Below, one piece after another: positions 44,976 to 53,900 of a DNA stretch of 64,000 nucleotides. The stretch comes from Chromatiaceae bacterium (GTDB lineage Bacteria > Pseudomonadota > Gammaproteobacteria > Chromatiales > Chromatiaceae). Under the pieces are notes generated by a model. That model saw nothing but the letters and a program-made list of their open reading frames with translations, was not told the DNA's origin and did not search any database. The stretch's first letter is position 1, and each line of letters starts with the position of its first letter. The position numbers and the translations under genes are program-made. The DNA is taken from assembly GCA_016714645.1 (NCBI GenBank), contig JADKCI010000006.1:124001-188000 (forward strand), given 5' to 3'.

Positions 44976-45920
44976 TCATGGTTTGGACAGCAGGGCGATG
45001 GCATCCTGATTGCCCTTCTGGCGGGCGATGTCCATCGCAGAACGACCCTTGGCATCCTTGAGGGATGGGTCCGCGCGGTAACTCAGCAGCGGGCCGATGA
45101 AATCGCCGTGACCGGTGTTGACGGCCTCAATCAGGGCGCTGACGCCATCGGTATCCTGCTGGTTGGGATCCGCGCCAGCGGCCAGCAGCAGTTCGGCCAC
45201 ATCGGTGCGATGACTGCCGATGGCCCAGATGAGGGCCGTGCCCCCGAGCTTGTCATGGGCGTTGGGATTGGCCCCCTTGGCGAGCAGGGTAGCCACGACA
45301 TCGGTTTGGCCCTCGCCAGCGGCAAGAAGGAGTGCCGTCGCGCCTTCCTTGTCCTTGGCCTCCAGTTCGGCGCCAGCATCGACCAGCAGCTTCACCACTT
45401 GAGAGTGGCCCCGGGCGGCGGCGTCCATCATGGCGGTACGGTGATCCTTGTCCGAGGCCTTGGGATCGGCGCCCTTATAAAGCAGTTGCTCCACCATATC
45501 GGCGATGCCGTACCGGGCGGCGATCATGAGGGCGTCCCAGCCACCGCGGGTGCGGTCGTGTAGGTTGGCGCCCCGCTCGATGAGGAGGGCGGTGATGCCG
45601 ATGTGGCCGTTCTCGGCGGCGAAGGTCAGGGCGGTGCAGTTGGCGTTGGCGCGGGCGTTGACATTGGCGCCCCGGGCCAGGAGCAGGGCGACGGTCTCCA
45701 GGTTGTCGCCCTCGACGGCCATCATCAGGGCCGTCTTGCCCAACTCATTGGCGGCATCGACCGGTACGCCTTGATCGAGGTGGCGCATGACCTCTTCAGT
45801 CTTGCCGACGGCGGCGGCATTGCGCATCTCCTTGCCAAGGGAGTTATCGGCGGCCTGTGCCGGGAGCGCGGCGACGAGTGCCAGGAGAAGGGGCAGGGCG
45901 GTTAGGTATCGGGTGGTCAT
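44976..45920 (-). CDS. Exported ankyrin-repeat protein
   Basis: The 314-residue protein has a Sec signal (RYLTALPLLLALVAALPAQA) and about eight ankyrin repeats from residue 30 to the end, each with the G.TAL..A...G...V..LL..GA pattern. Ankyrin repeats form a protein-binding surface. The start is the ATG at 45920, where the signal begins. It lies 47 bases after the NapC-type cytochrome and 144 before fccA on the same strand. It may chaperone or dock the sulfide dehydrogenase; that is inferred from context. Confidence 0.88.
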   Translation of the reverse strand: MTTRYLTALPLLLALVAALPAQAADNSLGKEMRNAAAVGKTEEVMRHLDQGVPVDAANELGKTALMMAVEGDNLETVALLLARGANVNARANANCTALTFAAENGHIGITALLIERGANLHDRTRGGWDALMIAARYGIADMVEQLLYKGADPKASDKDHRTAMMDAAARGHSQVVKLLVDAGAELEAKDKEGATALLLAAGEGQTDVVATLLAKGANPNAHDKLGGTALIWAIGSHRTDVAELLLAAGADPNQQDTDGVSALIEAVNTGHGDFIGPLLSYRADPSLKDAKGRSAMDIARQKGNQDAIALLSKP

Positions 45921-45967
45921 GTCGGCGGCGCCTCGAGGCGATCGGTTCCGGTGGATGGATCCGGCGA

Positions 45968-46582
45968 TCATTCGGATTTAGCTTTGCTTTCGGCTTCCAT
46001 ATCGGCCTGGGTTTGCGCCGTGCCCGCGTCTGGATCGACCTCGTCGGGCTCTTCGGGCAGGGTATGGGCTATGCCCTTATGGCAGTCAATACAAGTATCG
46101 CCCTTGTCGGGGGCATTGCTGTGGCGGTTGCGGGCGGAGCGGTCCTGGGCCGCCAGGTCCATATGGGAATATTCGTGACAGGAACGGCACTCGCGGGAAT
46201 CGGTGGCCTTCATCTTCTCCCAGACGCGGCTGGCCATGTTCCAGCGGTGAGCCTCGTACTTCTCCGGGGTGTCGATGGTGCCCATGAACTCATGATAGAC
46301 GTCCTTGGCGGCCATGACCTTGGCGATCATCTTGGGGATAAAGGGCTGGGGGACATGGCAGTCGGCGCATCCCGCATGAACGCCCGAGGCGTTCTGCCAG
46401 TGGACCGATTGTTGCAGTTCCTCCCGAACCGTCTGCATGGTGTGGCAGGAGGTGCAGAATTCCGTGGTATTGGTGTGGGCCAGTCCGGCGTTGAAGAGTC
46501 CGGCGAAAACGATTCCCGCCACGAAAATGACAGCAAAACCAAGGATTAATTTCTTGCGGGAGGCGCCTTCGGGCTTGGCCAT
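45968..46582 (-). CDS. NapC/NirT-type tetraheme cytochrome c
   Basis: NapC/NirT proteins are membrane-anchored cytochromes that move electrons between the quinol pool and periplasmic enzymes. The 204-residue protein has one N-terminal membrane span (about 11-33) and four heme motifs: CTSCH (43-47), CADCH (72-76), CRSCH (132-136) and CIDCH (164-168). An acidic tail follows. GAGGAT precedes the ATG at 46582. No nitrate or nitrite reductase is near. It heads a minus-strand set with the ankyrin protein and fccAB, so it may carry sulfide-derived electrons. Confidence 0.92.
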   Translation of the reverse strand: MAKPEGASRKKLILGFAVIFVAGIVFAGLFNAGLAHTNTTEFCTSCHTMQTVREELQQSVHWQNASGVHAGCADCHVPQPFIPKMIAKVMAAKDVYHEFMGTIDTPEKYEAHRWNMASRVWEKMKATDSRECRSCHEYSHMDLAAQDRSARNRHSNAPDKGDTCIDCHKGIAHTLPEEPDEVDPDAGTAQTQADMEAESKAKSE

Positions 46583-46764
46583 GGAAATCCTCATTGGGGG
46601 TGGCAATGGCATTCAGGTGGCTCGGGTATGCCGAGTCACGAGCCCGGCGGGACGGCTGCCAGGCTTCATTCTTGTTATCTGTTTCGATGTTAAGGCATGG
46701 CGGAGGCTTTGCCAAGAATTCGGGGTGGCAGCCTTGAAAAAAACCGTGGCAGTCATAGGCCCCC

Positions 46765-47838
46765 TTAATGCCCAGGCGTGCGGGTTTGCCGTCCCCCGAT
46801 GCCCCGCTCCCGGGCAAAATCCAGCATCCGCTGGATGGGTAGTCGTGCTTGGGCGCAGATGTCGGGGGCAATCGCGACCTCCTGGTCGCCGGTTATCAGG
46901 ACCTGCTCCAGGTTCTGTAAGGCATTCATGGCCATCCAGGGACAGCGGGCACAACTCTCGCAGGTGGCGCCCACGCCGGCGGTGGGTGCGGCGATGAGCT
47001 TCTTGTCCGGGGCGAGCTGGTGCATCTTCCAGAAGATGCCCTCATCCGTGGCAACGATAAACTCCTGGTTAGGCATCTCCAGCACCGCCTTGATCAACTG
47101 GGTGGTGGAGCCCACCACATCCGCCTGATCCACGACCTCGTCCGGTGCCTCGGGGTGGACGAGAACGGCGGCGCCGGGGTGCAGGCGCCGTACCCGGTCG
47201 AGGGCGAAGCCCTTGAATTCCTCGTGGACCACGCAGGCCCCGGGCCATAGCAGCATTTCGGCGCCCGTGATCCGTTCGATGTAATGCCCAAGGTGCTTGT
47301 CCGGGGCCCAGAGGACCTTTTGTCCCTGGGCCTGGAGGTGCTCGACCACCGGCAGGGCGATGCTGGAGGTCACTACCCAGTCGGATCTGGCCTTGACCGC
47401 CGCCGAGGTGTTGGCATAGACCACCACGGCGTGATCCGGGTGCTGGTCGCAAAAGGACGCGAAAAGGTCCGCTGGACAGCCCTCGTCCAGCGAGCAGGTG
47501 GCCGCCAGGTTGGGCATGAGGACGCGCTTTTCAGGATTGAGAATCTTAGCGGTCTCGCCCATAAAGCGTACGCCGCACACCACCAGGGTGCTGGCTTGAC
47601 TCTCGCTGCCGAAGCGCGCCATCTCCAGTGAGTCGGCGACGTAGCCACCCGTCTCCTCCGCCAGTTCCTGCAGGTCTCCATCCGTGTAGTAGTGGGCGAC
47701 CAGGACGGCATTGAGTCTCGCCAGGAGGCTCTTGATGCGCGCCTTGAGGTCTGCCTTCTCCTCGGGAGGCAGGACCGGCCAGACCGGGTGGGGAGGTACC
47801 CGGACGACCGGTATGCCGATGGCTTGTGGGTACGACAT
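46765..47838 (-). CDS. nadA: Quinolinate synthase A
   Basis: NadA condenses iminoaspartate with dihydroxyacetone phosphate to quinolinate using a [4Fe-4S] cluster. The 357-residue protein has the family sequence LVAHYYTDGDLQELAEETGGYVADSLEMARFG, GVRFMGETAKILNPEKRVLMPNLAATCSLDEGCPAD (first cluster Cys), and the CESCARCPWMAMN cluster region. The start is the ATG at 47838. It follows the dynamin-like gene by 31 bases. Confidence 0.96.
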   Translation of the reverse strand: MSYPQAIGIPVVRVPPHPVWPVLPPEEKADLKARIKSLLARLNAVLVAHYYTDGDLQELAEETGGYVADSLEMARFGSESQASTLVVCGVRFMGETAKILNPEKRVLMPNLAATCSLDEGCPADLFASFCDQHPDHAVVVYANTSAAVKARSDWVVTSSIALPVVEHLQAQGQKVLWAPDKHLGHYIERITGAEMLLWPGACVVHEEFKGFALDRVRRLHPGAAVLVHPEAPDEVVDQADVVGSTTQLIKAVLEMPNQEFIVATDEGIFWKMHQLAPDKKLIAAPTAGVGATCESCARCPWMAMNALQNLEQVLITGDQEVAIAPDICAQARLPIQRMLDFARERGIGGRQTRTPGH

Positions 47839-47869
47839 GCGTAGGTCTCCGTGTCGAGGGCGTGGTGGG

Positions 47870-49351
47870 TTAATCCCCTTCCTGGACCGGGGCAGGCTGG
47901 GCATACGGTACCAGGCCCTCGCCCGAGGGATTGGTGAAGCGGTCGTTCAAGGTCTGGACGTAGGAGTTGGCGTCCTCGCGAATCTTGGCCAGGCGCCGCC
48001 GGGCCGTGCCGGTCCAGCCCGCCGGGTTGGGGGCAAGGATGGTGCGCCAGGCCTTGGTGTTGCGCTGGAAGGCGGCTATGAGGTCGCCGCGGACCCCCAG
48101 GGTCGCCGCCTCCTGGCGCAGGGAGTTCATCAGACTCATAGCGGCCAGATTGCGGATACTAAAGTGGATGAGGGCAGCGATGCCGAGCAACACGGCCAGG
48201 AATACCAGGTCCAGGGAGAGATTCACCAGGGTCGAAACCCAGCCTGGCTGGGCGGCGGGCTCGCCCCAGTAGCCGATTTGCAGGGTGCCGGCCAGGGAGA
48301 GGATGGTCAGGGCGCCGAGGGCGATACCGTCCCCCCAGAGGGTGCGCAGGCGCCAGCGGCTAAGGGCACGGATCAGGAAGGGGGCGGCCTTGTCGCTGAT
48401 GTCTTTCGCGGTCTTGTCGAGGGCGCCGACGATGCGGTAGGCGCGCTCGATCTCGACCTCCTGCATGCGGCCGTGGATTTCCCCCAAGTCCAGGTCGCGC
48501 TTGGCCTCGAAGCGCTTGCGTTTGCCCTCGTCCTCGATGGGCGTCGCGGCATCGGGATTATATATAGTGTAGAAACGACCGGCGGTCAGGCCCTCCTCGC
48601 CGAGGGCGCGCTGCCAGGCGGCGACGACGTCCTCTGGGTTGTCCTCCCGTGCCGCGGTATCAATTTGATTGAGAATATAGAGAAACTTGCTCGAGTCCGA
48701 TCGGCCGATGGTATCGGCGACCAGGTGCTTCAGGGTGTCGCGCATGGCCCCCGGTTCCGGGTGACGGGCATCGAAAAACACCAGTACCAGGTCGGAAAGA
48801 TCAATGATGTGATCCGTGATCCGCAGGGTCGCGGTGCGCTGGGCATCGGCGTCGAAGCCGGGGGAGTCAATGAGGATTTTGCCGCGCAGGGCCTCGCTCG
48901 GGCAGGTCTTGAGCTGGAGATAGGTATCGATGCGCTTACCCTCGCCGGCCGCCGCCACATCAATGTCCTTGGAGATCTGATAGAGCGGGAAGCGGGGGTC
49001 CGAATCCAGGGCTATGCCAGGTAGGGCATGGGCCGTGGCCTCCCGGCTGTAGCAGATGACGGTAAAGCGGTCATCGACGGCCTGGTTGCCGCTACGCTGG
49101 ATCTTATAGCCGAGAAAGTGGTTGATGAAAGTGGACTTGCCGGCCGAGAAGGTGCCCAGCACGGAGATAAGGGGCCACCAGGGAATCTGGGTAGCGTAGG
49201 ACTGGTCGGGGGCCAGCAGTCCCATGGCGTGGGCTACCTTGTCGAGGGCGCGGAAACTCTGAACCGTGCTCAGGAGGACGGGGTTCTCCTGGGCGAGATG
49301 GGATTCGAGGTTTTTGAGTTGCTGTTCGACGGCGTCCGTGGTGGGAGGCAT
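47870..49351 (-). CDS. Dynamin-like large GTPase, membrane protein
   Basis: Bacterial dynamin-like proteins bind and reshape membranes using GTP. The 493-residue protein has G1 GTFSAGKST (66-74), G3 DSPGFD, and G4 NQID, then a helical stretch and two membrane spans at about 355-375 and 395-415, probably a hairpin, and a soluble C-terminus. The start is the ATG at 49351, with GAGGAAAT upstream. There is no partner dynamin next to it, unlike the paired DynA/B types. Its role in this organism is unknown; internal membranes of a phototroph are one possible target. Confidence 0.85.
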   Translation of the reverse strand: MPPTTDAVEQQLKNLESHLAQENPVLLSTVQSFRALDKVAHAMGLLAPDQSYATQIPWWPLISVLGTFSAGKSTFINHFLGYKIQRSGNQAVDDRFTVICYSREATAHALPGIALDSDPRFPLYQISKDIDVAAAGEGKRIDTYLQLKTCPSEALRGKILIDSPGFDADAQRTATLRITDHIIDLSDLVLVFFDARHPEPGAMRDTLKHLVADTIGRSDSSKFLYILNQIDTAAREDNPEDVVAAWQRALGEEGLTAGRFYTIYNPDAATPIEDEGKRKRFEAKRDLDLGEIHGRMQEVEIERAYRIVGALDKTAKDISDKAAPFLIRALSRWRLRTLWGDGIALGALTILSLAGTLQIGYWGEPAAQPGWVSTLVNLSLDLVFLAVLLGIAALIHFSIRNLAAMSLMNSLRQEAATLGVRGDLIAAFQRNTKAWRTILAPNPAGWTGTARRRLAKIREDANSYVQTLNDRFTNPSGEGLVPYAQPAPVQEGD

Positions 49352-49474
49352 GGGGTAATTTCCTCTTGGGTTGAAAATGTTAAGGATGGTAAACCCAACG
49401 GGGGCCGTGAGGCCAATCGACAAGCGGCCAAGGACTGCGGGAATCGTACCGGCCTGTTTAGGCGTCTGATTTAA

Positions 49475-49525
49475 CTGTAATAATGATTACAGGGTATTGA
49501 AGCCGACCAGAGTTTCCGGCATAAT
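49475..49525 (+). promoter_or_regulatory. Sigma-70 promoter with upstream palindrome, RND/ParA gene cluster
   Basis: TTGAAG (49497-49502) and CATAAT (49520-49525) are 17 bases apart. The palindrome CTGTAATAATGATTACAG (49475-49492: 7-bp arms, 4-bp centre) ends four bases before the -35 element, centred near -48. That position suits an activator. The site is also upstream of the divergent dynamin gene and could serve both. Confidence 0.6.
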
Positions 49526-49691
49526 AGTCCTTGGCGCTCTCTACTTGTTAAGCATAAAGTAGGCTCCGTTCATGGGCGCGCGGCAAGTCCAGGTGGCGGG
49601 GAGGCGGCTAGGTCCGCTCCATTAGGTTTGCGGCGTTTACCTCGGCGGCGAACCCTCGCTTGCTGGACCAGCAGTTAAGGTTAAATATAGC

Positions 49692-50876
49692 ATGGCTAAG
49701 CTTATGGTTAATCCAATGATGCGGGGATTCTTCGTGGCGACCTGGGTGGCGACGTCATCCCTGGTGGCGGCCGCCCCGCCCCTGGCTTACCCTCCGCAGC
49801 AGGGTTTCGGTGAGTTCGTGGTCCGCCAGTCGGAGGGTACCCCCACCCTCTCGATTGGTGGCACCGTGGTCCCTTACAAGGAGGTCACCCTCGCTGCCCA
49901 GATGCCGGGTCGGGTCAGCTACCTGGCGGGTATCGAAGGTGACAAGTTCAAAAAGAGCGATCTTCTGGTCGCCATCGACGATCAGGAACTCCTGGCTAAG
50001 CGCCGCGCCCTCCTGGCGCAGATGGCCTCCGCCGATGCTCAGTGGCGTAATGCCGGCATCCAGTTTAACCGCGAGATCTACTCACCCAGATCCAAGGCCC
50101 CGCCGGGTGGCATGGCCGTCCCCAACCTCTTTGACCAGATGTTCACCCGTCCAATGGAGGGCTTTTTGGGCGAACGCTCCGAGGGGGCGGAGGTTTCGGC
50201 GGATCTCCATGCCTCCGGAACCCAGGTCGAGCAGGCGCGCAGTGCCCTCATGTCCTTGCAGGCCGATTTGCAGGCCCTGGATTCCAAGCTGCGCGATGCC
50301 CGGAGCATTGCTCCCTTCGATGGCGTCATCGTCAAGAAATCCGTGGAGGTCGGCGATACCACCCAGCCGGGCCAGCCTCTGCTGACATTCGCGGACGTGG
50401 AATACCTTCAGGTCGATATCGATGTCCCCTCCCGTCTGCGTGCCGGGCTGAAGGAGGGCATGATGATTACCGCCGAACTCGACGTGAATCATCAGCAGGT
50501 GCCGGTACGCGTGGCCCAGATCTACCCCATGGCCGACGCCCAGCGGCACACGGTCAAGGTGAAGCTGGATCTGCCCCAGGGTGTGGCCGAGCCGGGTTTG
50601 TACGTTCGGGTCCTGGTCCCAGACTTTGGGGCCCCGGAACGGGGCAATCCGCTGGTTCCGGCCACGGCCATCCGTTACAACGGCAGCCTGCCTGGGGTCT
50701 ATGTCCTGGATGAGCAGGGCCGCCCCAATCTGCGCCTGGTCCGTCTGGGCGAGCGGCAGCCGGATGGCATGGTGAACGTCCTCAGTGGCCTGCGTCCCGG
50801 CGAGCGCCTTCTTGGCGATCCCCCTCCGGGCGTGGCCGCCGGCTGGTCGGGGGGGACTTTGGCCCCGCCCCGTTGA
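49692..50876 (+). CDS. RND efflux periplasmic adaptor
   Basis: The 394-residue protein has a signal peptide (to about LVAAA), lipoyl half-motifs (EVTLAAQMPGRVSYLAGIEGDKFKKSDLLVAIDD and ARSIAPFDGVIVKKSVEVGDTTQPGQPLLT), a coiled hairpin between, and beta-barrel domains. An insert at about 115-165 (Pro/Gly-rich, with PNLFDQMFTRPMEGFLGE) interrupts the hairpin, which is unusual. It is 116 bases upstream of the RND pump. No TolC-like gene is present. Confidence 0.9.
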   Translation: MAKLMVNPMMRGFFVATWVATSSLVAAAPPLAYPPQQGFGEFVVRQSEGTPTLSIGGTVVPYKEVTLAAQMPGRVSYLAGIEGDKFKKSDLLVAIDDQELLAKRRALLAQMASADAQWRNAGIQFNREIYSPRSKAPPGGMAVPNLFDQMFTRPMEGFLGERSEGAEVSADLHASGTQVEQARSALMSLQADLQALDSKLRDARSIAPFDGVIVKKSVEVGDTTQPGQPLLTFADVEYLQVDIDVPSRLRAGLKEGMMITAELDVNHQQVPVRVAQIYPMADAQRHTVKVKLDLPQGVAEPGLYVRVLVPDFGAPERGNPLVPATAIRYNGSLPGVYVLDEQGRPNLRLVRLGERQPDGMVNVLSGLRPGERLLGDPPPGVAAGWSGGTLAPPR

Positions 50877-50991
50877 CCCCTTAGCCGAATACCCAGCAAA
50901 AAAATAATGCGCCGGTTCCAATCCGGCGCTTGCCTTTCCTCCGGGGGGCATCCCGCCCAACCTTCCTTGGGCGCCTCTCGGTCAGCTCTCA

Positions 50992-53900
50992 ATGGTGTGC
51001 AAGGCCATGAATCACGACGAGACCCTGAGTCAATCCGAGGGAACCCCCAGGTTTACGGACGAGAGTCTCGGCATTGCCGGGCGCACGGCGCGATTCTTCC
51101 TTCGTTCCCCCCTGTCACCGCTCTTCTATGTCGCCATGCTCATGATGGGCCTGCTCGGCCTGGTCATGACGCCGCGGCAGGAAGATCCTCAGATCTCGGT
51201 GCCCATGATCGATATCATGGTTCAGTACCCTGGCGCCTCGGCCCAGCAGGTCAGTAACCTCGCCATGCAGCCGCTGGAGCGGATCATGAGCGAGATACCT
51301 GGCGTCAAACACGTCTACTCCGCGGCCCAGCGCAACGGTGGCATGGTCACCGTCCAATTCGATGTCGGTGAGTCGATGGGTCCGTCCCTGGTCAAGGTCA
51401 ACGACAAGTTGGCCTCCAATCAGGACAAGATCCCGCCCGGGGTCATGCAGCCGCTGGTCAAGAGCAAGGGCATCGATGATGTCCCCATCGTGACCCTCAC
51501 CCTCTGGTCGATGGACTCGGACCGCGACGGCCTGCCGGACGTGGACGACGGCCAGTTGCGGTTGCTGGCCCAGGACGTGCTCCAGGCTATCAAGGAGGTC
51601 CAGGATACGGCTAACGCCTTCGTCGTCGGTGGTCGCCGCGAGCAGGTCACGGTGGACGTCCAGCCCGAGCGCCTGGCCGGCTACGGGATCAGCCTGGATC
51701 AGGTGGCTCAGACGATCCAGACCGCCAATGCCGAAACCTTCGCTGGCGGTCTCGAGACCAGTGGCGCCCATTTCTCCGTCTCCACCGGTGCCTTCCTGAA
51801 GGGCATGGACGATATCAGCCGCCTGGTGGTTGGCACCCATCAGGGTCAGCCCGTCTATGTCCGTGATGTGGCCCGCGTCTCCCAGGGTCCGGAGGACGCG
51901 AGGCACCTGGTCGCCTACTACACGGGTCCGGCCGCCCCCGAGGGCGTCAAGGCCGATGGCGTGCCGGCGGTGACCATCGCCGTAGCCAAGAAGGAACTGA
52001 CCAACGGCGTGAGCGTAGCCAATGCCATACTCGCCCGGGTGGAGGAACTCAAGGGCGAGCGTATCCCTTACAACGTCGAAGTCAGTGTCACCCGCAATTA
52101 TGGCGCCTCGGCGGACGACAAGGTCAGCGAGCTCATCTTCAAGCTCTTCATCGCCACGGGCTGGGTCTTCCTCTTGGTGTGGGGGGCCTTCCGCGCCCTG
52201 CGCCCGGCCATCGTGGTCATGCTGGTTATTCCCGTCGTCCTGCTCATGACCATCTTCGTGGCCTGGATCTGGAATTACACCATCGACCGGGTGAGCCTCT
52301 TCGCCCTCATCTTCTCCATTGGTATCCTGGTGGATGATGCCATCGTGGTGGTGGAAAATATTTACCGCCGCTGGCTGGAGGAGGGCCACACCGGCGACGA
52401 TATCGCCATCGAGGCCGTGGCGGAGGTGGGCAACCCCACCATCCTCGCCACCTTCACCGTGATCGCCGCCCTGCTGCCCATGGGCTTCGTCTCCGGCATG
52501 ATGGGCCCCTATATGGAACCGATCCCGGCCCTAGGCTCGGCGGCCATGTTTATCTCCCTCTTTGCCGCCTTTGTCTTCACGCCCTACCTGGCCATCTCCA
52601 AGTGGCTGCGGCCCTCCATGGCCTATCTGGAAAAGGCCGAGAAGCGCGAGCACAAGGAGGCGGAGAAGATCGAAAAGCTCTTCCGCCGCATTCTGGTTCC
52701 TCTCATCGAGAGCAAGCGCAAGCGGAAAATTTTCCGCTTGGTACTTTGGGGCACCTTTGCCTTCACCCTGACCTTCTTCTACTTCAAGTGGGTCGCGGTC
52801 AAGATGATGCCCTTGGACAATAAGCCCGAATACACGGTGGTGGTCGATATGCCGGAGGGCACGGCCCTGCCGGTGACGGCCAACCTGGCCCATCGCCTGG
52901 TGGACAAGCTCCGCGCCAGCCAGCCGGAGATCACGGCGGTCCAGCTTTACGCCGGTACGGCACGGCCTTACGACTTTAATGGCATGGTGCGCCACTACTA
53001 TTTACGCTCGGACCCCTGGCAGGCCGAGTTACAGGTGCAACTCCTTCACAAGAAGGAGCGTAAGCGCTCCAGTCATCAACTGGCCATCGAGGCCCGAGAG
53101 GTCCTGCTGCCGCTGGTGGCGGGTACGGGTGCCAAGATCTCGGTGGTTGAGATGCCACCCGGGCCCCCGGTGCTCCAGTCGGTGGTGGCCGAGATCCATG
53201 GCCCCTCGGCGGAGGTCCGCCGCCAGTTCACCCGCGATATGACCGCCATCTTCGACCAGGCGGAGAGCCTGGTTGACGTGGACAATTACTTGCGCGAACC
53301 CTATGACTACTGGCGTTTTGACGTGGACACGGAAAAGGCGGTGCGCGGCGGTATCTCCGTGGATGCCATCAACCGCAACCTGGCCATGGCCCTGGGCGGC
53401 GCACCCATGGGGGACGTTAAGGAGCAGGCCGGTCACGAACCCATCAATATCGTCGTGCAGGTGCCGATGGCGGAGCGTTCGGAGATCGAACGGCTGGGCG
53501 ACCTGCCCGTCCAGTCGACCTCGGGCATGACCCTCCCCTTGCGCGAGTTGGGCCGCTTCGAACGGGTGCCCGAGGAGGACATCATCTATCGCAAGGATCT
53601 GCGCGCGGTCGAATATGTGGTGGCGGATGTAGGTGGAACCCTGGCCGCGCCCGTCTACGGCATGCTCCAGATCCAGGATATTCTGGACCAGAAAGGTTAC
53701 AAGGCACCAGATGGCGTGGCCCCTCTGAGTTACTGGACCCAGGCCCCGGCCAACGATCGCCACTCGTCCTGGGAGTGGGCTGGCGAGTGGACCGTCACCT
53801 ACGAGACCTTCCGCGACATGGGCGCGGCCTTTGCCGTGGCCCTGGTGCTCATCTATATCCTGGTGGTGTGGGAGTTTGGTAACTTCCGCATTCCCCTCGT

